DNA from: SURF-21 sp964592775
GTDB lineage: Bacteria > Actinomycetota > Geothermincolia > Geothermincolales > RBG-13-55-18
Direction of reading: 5' to 3'
NCBI GenBank assembly: GCA_964592775.1
Contig: CAZQFX010000100.1
Coordinates: 1 to 10,688 of the forward strand
Length of the DNA stretch: 10,688 bases
Positions 1 through 5,607 of this stretch are shown here, piece by piece (position 1 is the stretch's first letter; the number at the start of each line of letters is the position of its first letter). The notes under the pieces are model-generated. The model was not told where the DNA came from. It made no database searches and saw nothing but the letters and a program-made list of their open reading frames with translations. Made by a program: the position numbers and the translations under genes.

Positions 1-111
1 ACAGGCCGCCGCCGCATCCCCGCCAACTGTGTTGCGCTCCCTGCGACGTACTCGCGGAGTACGCCTCAGTCGCGCGCCTTGCGGGCGTGGCGCAGCGACG
101 CTCTCGATACG
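1..111 (+). repeat. Dispersed 111-bp repeat, copy 1 (possibly cut by window edge)
   Basis: This stretch matches the reverse complement of 5235-5345 without gaps. I count 103 of 111 identical positions, with seven of the eight differences in the first 34 bases. Inside it is a perfect hairpin, CGTACTC-GCG-GAGTACG (47-63), and a second one with arms GCGCC (74-78) and GGCGC (89-93). Similarity stops after 111, and the 26-bp terminal inverted repeats that surround copy 2 are absent here. It lies just upstream of the rsmI promoter. Because it begins at base 1, the true left end may lie outside the window. No protein seems to be encoded; the open frame through it is only an extension of the rsmI frame. 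Confidence 0.85.
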
Positions 112-138
112 GTGGACCCCATAGGGGAACGCAGCGTA

Positions 139-150
139 TATAATCCAGGT
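139..150 (+). promoter_or_regulatory. Probable -10 box giving a leaderless rsmI transcript
   Basis: A perfect TATAAT lies at 139-144, and the ATG of rsmI starts six bases after it, at 151. This is the spacing at which transcription would begin on or next to the A of the start codon. No Shine-Dalgarno sequence is visible before that ATG. Leaderless genes with this arrangement are common in Actinobacteria. I see no convincing -35 box, which is also usual for such promoters. The call rests on spacing alone. Confidence 0.55.
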
Positions 151-987
151 ATGGACGAGAAGAAGCTCTTTCTGGTGGGGACGCCCATAGGCAACATGGA
201 AGACATCACCCTGCGGGCGTTGCGAGTGCTGCGGGAAGCAGACCTGGTGGCGGCCGAGGACACGAGGCGGGCGCGCAAACTCCTCTCGCACCACGGCATT
301 CACGCCACCGTCACCAGCTATCACGGGCACAACGAGCGCGAGAAGGCGGAGGCGCTAGCCGCCGACGTGGCCGCGGGAAAGAAGGTTGCCCTGGTGAGCG
401 ACGCGGGAATGCCCGGCATAGCCGACCCCGGCTTCCGGGTGGTGGAGGAGTGTGCGAGAATGGGTTTGCGGGTAGAGGTTGTGCCCGGTCCGAGCTCACT
501 TACCGCGGCACTTGCACTCTCGGGCTTGCCGCTTACCAGGTTCCGCTACGAAGGCTTCATCCCGCGCAAGCGCGGCGAGAGGCGCACGCGGCTCTCAGAC
601 CTGTTGCGTGAAGGCGGAGCACTGGTGTTTTACGAAGCGCCCCACCGCATAGTGGATACCCTGCGGGACCTGGACGAGCTGGCGCCGCAGCGCACGCTGG
701 TGGTCACGAGGGAGCTTACAAAGCTGCACGAAGAAGTGTTGCGCGGGACGGCATCCGAGGTGCTAGCGCTCTTTGGCGAAAACAAGCCGCGCGGGGAATT
801 CGTGGTCATCGTGGCTCCCGGCGCCGGGGAGGAGGCTCCGCCCCTGCCGCTACTGGCGGAGGAAGTGACGGCGCTGATCGCGGAGGGACTGGCTCCCCGG
901 GAGGCGGTGCGGGCGGTGGCGCAGAAGCACGCCGTAGCGCAGCGCGAGGTTTACAGCACCTGGCTGGATAGGAAGGATGAAGCCTGA
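151..987 (+). CDS. rsmI: 16S rRNA (cytidine1402-2'-O)-methyltransferase RsmI
   Basis: RsmI transfers a methyl group from S-adenosylmethionine to the 2'-O of C1402 in 16S rRNA, in the decoding centre of the small subunit. The 278-residue product is of normal family length. It opens with LVGTPIGNMEDIT (residues 8-20) and carries AEDTRR near residue 36, SDAGMPGIADPG near 84, VPGPSSLTAAL near 112 and RGEFVVIV near 237, all tetrapyrrole-methylase-fold landmarks of this family. The frame is open further upstream to an ATG at 79, but that would translate part of the repeat. ATG 151 begins at the conserved N terminus and sits six bases after a TATAAT. The stop TGA (985-987) shares its last base with the start of the next gene, so the two are probably one operon with coupled translation. 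Confidence 0.95.
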   Translation: MDEKKLFLVGTPIGNMEDITLRALRVLREADLVAAEDTRRARKLLSHHGIHATVTSYHGHNEREKAEALAADVAAGKKVALVSDAGMPGIADPGFRVVEECARMGLRVEVVPGPSSLTAALALSGLPLTRFRYEGFIPRKRGERRTRLSDLLREGGALVFYEAPHRIVDTLRDLDELAPQRTLVVTRELTKLHEEVLRGTASEVLALFGENKPRGEFVVIVAPGAGEEAPPLPLLAEEVTALIAEGLAPREAVRAVAQKHAVAQREVYSTWLDRKDEA

Positions 988-1757
988 TGGACCCGACAGA
1001 TCCCGTATGGATGCAGCAGTCGAACGTGCCGCCGCCGCCCGACGCGGATATGCCTTCCAGAGAAACAGGCGGGCTCGAAGGTGAGGAAGCAAGCGGATCC
1101 GGCGATGCGGAGTTCGTCGACTTCGCGCATGAGGAGGGGATCGAGCCCAAGCCGCCGGCGCGGGTCGAGGCGGAAACGCCGCGACAGTGGTTGTGGCAGC
1201 TCCTGCTCCCCCTCGGCTTCACCTTACTTCTCACGCTACTCTTCCTGGCCATGCGCGGCGTGATGGACCTGGGAGGCATGGTAGCGAAGGGAGGCCCCTA
1301 CGAGATAGCCCACCCCGCCCCCGGCTACGTGTGGATCTTTCCCGTCTCCATCATGGGGATGATATTGATCGTCTTCACGAGCATAGGCATGTTCTCGCTG
1401 TTCAGCGGTAAGGCAAGCTTCAAAGCTTCGCCCTTCGGGGGCACGGAAGCGCTGTCCGAGGGCGGAAGCGTGAGCCTGGTGGCGCTGTTGTTCTGGCCGG
1501 CCATCTTCCTCTCCCTGGGCTGGAACTTCTGTGAATACGGCTTTTTCAAGACCGGAGGGCCAGCATGGGGGTGGGTGATCTGTGGGCCGCTCTTCGTGGC
1601 CATGGGTGGCCTCCCCCTGTACTTTCTGGTGAAGAAGGTCTCCGGGAGGGAATTGCTGGAAGCGGCGAAGGTCAACTCCCGTGCCCTGTGGCCCCAGCTC
1701 ATCGGGATCGCCGCGGGCATCCCCCTGGGCATCTTCTTCTTCCGCGCCGTATCGTGA
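987..1757 (+). CDS. Five-helix membrane protein of unknown function
   Basis: I do not recognise the family of this 256-residue protein. The first 67 residues are hydrophilic and rich in Pro, Glu, Asp and Gly, and look disordered. Five hydrophobic segments follow, at about residues 69-89, 113-140, 161-180, 194-215 and 234-252, the last almost at the C terminus. A short polar helix with Lys, Arg and Glu (216-232) separates the last two. There is no signal peptide, catalytic motif or cysteine cluster. The ATG overlaps the rsmI stop by one base, and GGAAGGA (971-977) lies nine bases before it, so it is very likely co-translated with rsmI. It is the last gene of that unit; a strong hairpin follows its stop. 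Confidence 0.8.
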   Translation: MDPTDPVWMQQSNVPPPPDADMPSRETGGLEGEEASGSGDAEFVDFAHEEGIEPKPPARVEAETPRQWLWQLLLPLGFTLLLTLLFLAMRGVMDLGGMVAKGGPYEIAHPAPGYVWIFPVSIMGMILIVFTSIGMFSLFSGKASFKASPFGGTEALSEGGSVSLVALLFWPAIFLSLGWNFCEYGFFKTGGPAWGWVICGPLFVAMGGLPLYFLVKKVSGRELLEAAKVNSRALWPQLIGIAAGIPLGIFFFRAVS

Positions 1758-1770
1758 GGGCAGCGAGACC

Positions 1771-1790
1771 CCGGCCCGAGGTCGGGCCGG
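1771..1790 (+). terminator. Strong GC hairpin after the rsmI unit, without U-tract
   Basis: CCGGCCCGA and TCGGGCCGG form a perfect nine-base inverted repeat, 13 bases after the stop of the membrane-protein gene. No run of T follows, so it is not a classic intrinsic terminator. U-less hairpins of this kind are often placed after genes in GC-rich bacteria. It may end the rsmI transcript or simply stabilise its 3' end. Confidence 0.45.
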
Positions 1791-1857
1791 AAGCCGGCAG
1801 GAACGTCTTCGGCACGCGCTCCTTCGATGCCGGCGCCCTCGTCCTCTGGATCTCGGG

Positions 1858-2040
1858 GTGAGTGCCAGGCAATATGCCCGGCAACCTCTTCGTGGACTAT
1901 GAAGGACCCGCCTCGCCCTATCGGCGGGAGGCCCCAAGCGGCTAACCGCCCCTGTGAACCGGGGAGAAAACTCCTTATGAACGGGTGACGCGCAGGGGGA
2001 GCGATTAACGGCACCCGGCCCCGACCTCGCGAACAGGAAA
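1858..2040 (+). ncRNA. Structured RNA-like stretch; possible group II intron 5' relic
   Basis: This lies in a 362-bp gap without a gene. It starts with GTGAG, which fits the bacterial group II 5' splice consensus (GUGYG-like). It continues with a hairpin, TGCCAGGCA-ATA-TGCCCGGCA with one mismatch (1863-1883), and then CCCGCC/GGCGGG. Three small hairpins follow back to back: GCGG-CTAA-CCGC, CCCC-N8-GGGG and GGAG-AAAA-CTCC. Then come GAACGGGT and AGCGATTAACGGCACC, with CGGGTG able to pair with CACCCG. The order CTAACC, ACGGG, GCA.GG, AGCGAT resembles domain I of group II introns such as Ll.LtrB, compared from memory. No domain V, domain VI or reverse transcriptase is seen, so a full intron is excluded. 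A structured leader of the next gene is the main alternative. Confidence 0.4.
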
Positions 2041-2119
2041 TAACTGCCGGAGCGTGGAACCCAACATACAGCCCATGCCGTCTATTTAATGAGGTTCAGG
2101 CTGGAAAGGGGGTTCAGAG

Positions 2120-4081
2120 ATGGGAAAGAAAACCGTATTCGTGACGTCCGCCATCGTCCTCATCTTCTCGTTTGTCTGCGGCCATGCTCTCGCGGACGGG
2201 GGGTTCTTCGGGAAGGGCGGGCGCGACATCTCGGAGCCGGAACAAAAGGCCGTTATATTCTTCCATGAGGGCGAGGAGGAGCTGGTTCTCTCGGTTCGTT
2301 TCGATGGGGCATCCGAGGAATTTGCCTGGCTGGTGCCCACACCGCAGCCGCCGCGGGTGGAGGAATCGGATATCGGCCTGTTCGAGGGAATGAGCACGGT
2401 CACTCAGTCGGGCACGACCCATTGGCAAGACGGCGGAACGCTGGGGATGGATAACGCAATGAAGGACGGTGCCGACGTGCTCGAGGAGCTCACGGTGGGA
2501 GCCTTCGACCTCACGGTCCTGCGCGCGGACGATGCCGGCGACCTCAGATCCTGGCTCGAGGAGAGGGGTTTCGCCTACGATGGGGAGGCCGAGGAGGTCC
2601 TCGCCGGCTATATCGAGCGCGGCTGGTGTTTCACCGCCATGCGCATCAGCCCCTCTTCCGGCGATTCCATGCATGGCGATCTGGATTACCAACTCTCGGA
2701 GGGGACTATCGATCCGCTGCGCTTTTCCTTCGGCACCCCCGAACCCGTCTATCCCCTGCGCATCTCCTCGCTCAACCCCGGCAAGACCGAGGTGCTGCTC
2801 TACGTGCTGGGCCCGCAGGCCTACGGCCATGACAGCATGCGCATGGAATATGCCGAGAGGTGGCAGCCAGTGCAGATAGGAGCGTTCGGCCGCTTCAGCG
2901 CCCTGGCGGCGAAGATGCAGGCGGACGGCGGGTGTTATGTGACCAAGATGCGCCACGCCTTCGCCCCGGAAGAGATGGAGGACCTCTATCTCTCGCCGCT
3001 CGAGCCCGCGCAGCTGGAGCGGTGGTCCAGCCTGGGGGTGGTGGCGGAAGCGGGCGGCGGGGTGCCGTGGTGGGGATTGCTGGCCATCGTGCTGGCCCTG
3101 GCGGCGCTGGCGGTCGCCGCATACGTCTTCTCGGGTGAGAGAGAGGATACAAGGTGGAAAAAAGCTTTGACCGTGTTTCTTGCCGCCGCCCTCGTCGGCT
3201 CGGCGGTGCTGTTCCCGTTGGGGCTCTGGGTGCTGCCTGCGGATGAGGTGCAGGTTATGGTTAACGAGGCCGTACCGCAGCCCCCCTGGCCGTGGGAGGA
3301 GGACATCCTGATCAGCGACGGCGGCTGGTCCAAGCTCGTTCATCCCGACGGGCGGGTGGAGATAGAGGGCATGGATGCGTATCTTTCATGGACGATAAAC
3401 CCGCCCGAGATGGGCTTGGAGGAGTTCTCCGGTGACCCCGTATCGATAAACGGTAATCTGGACGAGGAAGGCAGATGGCAATGGGGAGTGAGGTTTCACC
3501 GGGCGGACACCTGGCAGACGCGGTACCTGGTGGTGACGGAAACCGCGAGTGGCGAGATCAGCGAGGTTGAGATCGGCATGAAGGACGTCCACGGCGCGCG
3601 CATCTCGCCCCAGGGGGACAGGCTGTGGGTGGCGATGAATCCAGGAGTCCCGGTGAACGTGACCGAGGTACAGGAGTACGCGTTTCCCTCCCTGGAGCTC
3701 AACCGCTCCCTCATCCATGATGACTGCATGAATATCGGCGAGATCGTCGTATCAAAGGATGGCGAGCCCCTGCTCGCCGGACGCTTCTCGAGCGGCGGGG
3801 AAGATATGGATACCACCTTCGGGTTCCTCCCCATGTTCGAAGAAGGCGCTCGCTTTACCGGAAAGCCTTTCGTAATCGTCAATGAGACCGAGGGAATCAA
3901 GGACATCAAGCTGATAAGTCTGCTTAACAACTACTTCTGTGACGCCCTCGACGCGAGACCGTTTCTTCTTCTCGCGGGATACGACTACGAGACGGGTGAC
4001 GGCCTGACTTATGTATTGGACAGCAGCGATGGGAGTATATACGAGGTATGCCACGGGTCCCCGCGGGGCTGGAGGGAATAA
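2120..4081 (+). CDS. DUF2330-domain secreted/membrane protein with an extra C-terminal module
   Basis: The 653-residue product starts with a signal peptide (basic MGKK, hydrophobic 6-20, likely cleavage after HALA near 25). Residues 26 to about 300 match the DUF2330 pattern: DGGFF at the mature N terminus, AVIFFHEG, FAWLVPTPQPP (68-78), FDLTVLRADD and YPLRISSLNPGKTEVLLYVLG. Many family members have CGGFF here; this one has Asp in place of Cys. A transmembrane helix lies at 315-337. A second (349-371) leads to a roughly 280-residue extracytoplasmic region with a propeller-like phrase, ISPQGDRLWVAMNPG (495-509). This second half is not part of DUF2330 as I know it. No function is known for the family; an envelope role is inferred. 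The ATG follows an AAGGGGG site. A 409-residue minus-strand frame inside it lacks any recognisable family. Confidence 0.85.
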   Translation: MGKKTVFVTSAIVLIFSFVCGHALADGGFFGKGGRDISEPEQKAVIFFHEGEEELVLSVRFDGASEEFAWLVPTPQPPRVEESDIGLFEGMSTVTQSGTTHWQDGGTLGMDNAMKDGADVLEELTVGAFDLTVLRADDAGDLRSWLEERGFAYDGEAEEVLAGYIERGWCFTAMRISPSSGDSMHGDLDYQLSEGTIDPLRFSFGTPEPVYPLRISSLNPGKTEVLLYVLGPQAYGHDSMRMEYAERWQPVQIGAFGRFSALAAKMQADGGCYVTKMRHAFAPEEMEDLYLSPLEPAQLERWSSLGVVAEAGGGVPWWGLLAIVLALAALAVAAYVFSGEREDTRWKKALTVFLAAALVGSAVLFPLGLWVLPADEVQVMVNEAVPQPPWPWEEDILISDGGWSKLVHPDGRVEIEGMDAYLSWTINPPEMGLEEFSGDPVSINGNLDEEGRWQWGVRFHRADTWQTRYLVVTETASGEISEVEIGMKDVHGARISPQGDRLWVAMNPGVPVNVTEVQEYAFPSLELNRSLIHDDCMNIGEIVVSKDGEPLLAGRFSSGGEDMDTTFGFLPMFEEGARFTGKPFVIVNETEGIKDIKLISLLNNYFCDALDARPFLLLAGYDYETGDGLTYVLDSSDGSIYEVCHGSPRGWRE

Positions 4082-4082
4082 C

Positions 4083-4136
4083 ATGGCGGGCCGCGCCTGC
4101 GGCGGGCTTCCCGTAGCGGCGCGAGTGGATATATGA
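4083..4136 (+). CDS. 17-codon ORF with strong ribosome binding site; leader peptide or frameshifted start
   Basis: ATG 4083 lies one base after the TAA of the DUF2330 gene and seven bases after GGAGG (4071-4075), the best ribosome binding site in this area. The frame runs 17 codons (MAGRACGGLPVAARVDI) and stops with TGA at 4134-4136. That stop overlaps the second ATG (4136) of the following small ORF. It could be a coupling peptide that delivers ribosomes to the 85-aa ORF, or the real start of that gene separated by a frameshift. A hairpin GCCGC-GCCT-GCGGC (4090-4103) lies inside. It is too short for any protein match. Confidence 0.35.
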   Translation: MAGRACGGLPVAARVDI

Positions 4137-4390
4137 TGGTGGAGTACTTCGCAGCGGAAGAACGGCAGAAGGGCGGCATGGGGATCTACTATAGCCAGGA
4201 GCCCATGGCCTACTTCATCTCGCGCGAGGAAGTGGAGGTGGACGGCGGCACCATGAACGTTCTCACCTTCCCCTTCTACCAGGTCGGCAGCCTGAAGGCG
4301 GGAGATATGCGCATCACGGTAAGCGGGGACATCTCTTACCGGCAGCTGCTGGACACCGCCGCGAGCATCCTCTCCCAGAGCGCCGAATAA
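4133..4390 (+). CDS. Small 85-residue hypothetical protein, possibly a C-terminal gene remnant
   Basis: The product reads as a genuine protein, with alternating beta-like stretches and a final helix. Its end, MRITVSGDISYRQLLDTAASI (about 59-79), resembles the C terminus of DUF4367-type extracytoplasmic domains, in which a last strand is followed by a helix ending the domain. The usual N-terminal part and membrane anchor are missing, so it may be a fragment of a once longer gene. The ATG has no good ribosome binding site of its own, while the preceding 17-codon ORF does. It lies in the same frame as the DUF2330 gene, 17 sense codons after that TAA. ATG 4136 is an equally possible start. It converges on tatD with 12 bases between the two stops. 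Confidence 0.5.
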   Translation: MMVEYFAAEERQKGGMGIYYSQEPMAYFISREEVEVDGGTMNVLTFPFYQVGSLKAGDMRITVSGDISYRQLLDTAASILSQSAE

Positions 4391-4402
4391 TGGCTGGGGT
4401 GA

Positions 4403-5155
4403 TCAGGCTTTGCGCAGGGGGAACGGGTCGGGCAGGGTTAATCCCTCGACGGGGATGCCTTTCAGCTCCGCCACCTTCCCGGCGATGAGCGCCAGCCTCT
4501 CCGGGGAGTTGGGCCTGCCGCGGTAGGGGTGGGGGGAGAGGAAGGGGCTGTCCGTCTCGATGAGCATCCTCTCCAGGGGCAGCTCGCGCACGATGGCCTG
4601 CAGTCTGTGCGCGTTGTGGAAGGTGACCGGACCGGCGACAGATATATGCCCACCCATATCCATGATCTCCCGGGCCATCTCCAGGCCGCCGGAGAAGCAG
4701 TGCATGATCAGGCGTCCGTCGAAGGGGGCGTACCCCTCAAGGACGCGCACGGTATCGGCGTGGGCTTCTCTGTCGTGCACCGCCACCGGCAGCTCGAGCT
4801 CGCGCGCCAGTTCCAGCAGGGAACGGAAGGCGCGTTCCTGTTCCGCGCGGGGCGATAGGTTGCGGTAGAAGTCCAGCCCGGTCTCGCCGACGCCCACCAC
4901 GCGGGAGTCTCCGGCCAGGCGTCTCAGCTCGCGCAGGGCCTTGCCGTCAAGGCCCTTTGCGTCGTGGGGGTGCATGCCCACCACCGCGCGCACCCCGGGG
5001 AAAGCATGCGCGTACTCGACGGCGCGGCGGCTGGATGCCACGTCTGTCCCGATGGCGATCACCCCGGTGACTCCGGCCGCGCGCGCCCGCTCCAGGGTTT
5101 CGGCCACGTCGCCCTCGAGGAGGTCCAGGTGGGCGTGGGTATCAACCAGGTTCAT
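4403..5155 (-). CDS. tatD: TatD family metal-dependent hydrolase (deoxyribonuclease)
   Basis: TatD/YcfH proteins are TIM-barrel, two-metal hydrolases with 3'-5' nuclease activity on DNA, and some members act on D-aminoacyl-tRNA. All metal ligands are visible in the 250-residue product: DTHAHLD (H7, H9), GETGLDFY (E91), VHDRE (H127), MHCFSG (H152) and ETDSPFLSP (D202). The last dozen residues (GLTLPDPFPLRKA) do not show the usual C-terminal T..NA..LF pattern, so the end has diverged or been altered. The start has a good ribosome binding site, GAGGAAAGG (plus-strand 5164-5172), eight bases before ATG. metG lies upstream on the same strand, as in many Gram-positive bacteria, but two inserted elements separate them here. 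Confidence 0.93.
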   Translation of the reverse strand: MNLVDTHAHLDLLEGDVAETLERARAAGVTGVIAIGTDVASSRRAVEYAHAFPGVRAVVGMHPHDAKGLDGKALRELRRLAGDSRVVGVGETGLDFYRNLSPRAEQERAFRSLLELARELELPVAVHDREAHADTVRVLEGYAPFDGRLIMHCFSGGLEMAREIMDMGGHISVAGPVTFHNAHRLQAIVRELPLERMLIETDSPFLSPHPYRGRPNSPERLALIAGKVAELKGIPVEGLTLPDPFPLRKA

Positions 5156-5204
5156 GTTCCCAACCTTTCCTCATAAGGCAGCGGCACTCCATTCCCATTT
5201 TTGG

Positions 5205-5377
5205 CCTTAGTACTCCGGTCCGTAAATACGGTAACGTATCGAGAGCGCCGCTGCGCCACGCCCGCAAGGCGCGCGACTGAGGCGTACTCCGCGAGTACGT
5301 CGCAGGGAGCGGAACGCAGCGGGCGGGGATGCAGCGGCGACCAGTTGCGAGCGTATTTACGGATCGGGGCACTAAGG
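5205..5377. mobile_element. 173-bp MITE-like element with 26-bp terminal inverted repeats
   Basis: The ends 5205-5230 and 5352-5377 are inverted repeats of 26 bp with 23 matches; both outer ends read CCTTAGT and both inner ends CGTAAATACG. Looser similarity (CCATT and CCCATT motifs) continues outside both ends. The core is the second copy of the 111-bp repeat. No transposase is encoded, so it can only be a non-autonomous element or a large foldback repeat. I see no clear target-site duplication. It sits between metG and tatD, downstream of metG. Confidence 0.65.
5235..5345 (-). repeat. Dispersed 111-bp repeat, copy 2 (inverted relative to copy 1)
   Basis: The reverse complement aligns with 1-111 at 103 of 111 positions, with no gap. 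The central hairpin CGTACTC-CGC-GAGTACG lies at 5283-5299. This copy forms the body of the element bounded at 5205 and 5377. The two copies face each other across about 5.1 kb. Confidence 0.85.
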
Positions 5378-5426
5378 TAATGGGCAATGGGGCCAGAGGC
5401 CGGAAAGTGCACATTTTGAGGTCTGA

Positions 5427-5576
5427 GAGGCTGTCGCACAAACCCTGCGTCATACATATCGCTCTCCACGTATTCACCGAAATGGGCCATTATTGACGGT
5501 TCGCCCTCCATCATGAGGCCTATTTTGCCGCAATTTTGGGAGAGCGAGATTCGTACGAGGTTTTTGCAACAGGCTC
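5427..5576. mobile_element. 150-bp MITE-like or IS-derived element with CTGA target duplication
   Basis: The left end GAGGCTGTCGCACAAACC (5427-5444) and the reverse complement of the right end, GAGCCTGTTGCAAAAACC (5559-5576), agree at 15 of 18 positions. A shared TCGCTCTCC follows 14 and 11 bases further in. The tetranucleotide CTGA lies directly outside both ends (5423-5426 and 5577-5580), as expected for a 4-bp target-site duplication. Ends of the form GAGNCTGTNGCAAAA are typical of insertion sequences. No transposase fits in 150 bp, so it is a deletion derivative or MITE. It lies just downstream of metG. Confidence 0.6.
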
Positions 5577-5581
5577 CTGAC

Positions 5582-5604
5582 CCCAAGAAAGTTTAAGTCT
5601 TGGG
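5582..5604 (-). terminator. Hairpin just after metG
   Basis: CCCAAGA and TCTTGGG form a seven-base stem with an AT-rich nine-base loop, starting three bases after the metG stop on the minus strand. No long T-run follows. It may stabilise the metG mRNA 3' end or act as a weak terminator between metG and tatD. Confidence 0.4.
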
Positions 5605-5607
5605 AGT

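Noticed and set aside
79..150. Upstream ATG 79 as start of rsmI
   Set aside because: It would translate the dispersed repeat and the -10 box; the family N terminus begins at ATG 151.
1760..1810. Resemblance to the SRP RNA GGAAG...CAG motif (GGGCCGGAAGCCGGCAGG)
   Set aside because: The asymmetric loop and flanking SRP sequences do not fit; the stretch is explained by the GC hairpin at 1771-1790.
1236..2014. Long minus-strand frames of 229-233 codons over the membrane-protein gene and the following gap
   Set aside because: They are shadows of the plus-strand gene, with low-complexity composition and no family match.
2114..3343. 409-residue minus-strand open frame
   Set aside because: It lies opposite the DUF2330 gene, is rich in Arg, His and Gln, and matches no family; the plus strand has signal peptide, domain and membrane helices.
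5152..5586. 144-residue minus-strand frame between metG and tatD
   Set aside because: It runs through both terminal-inverted-repeat elements and into the start of tatD, with no recognisable domain.
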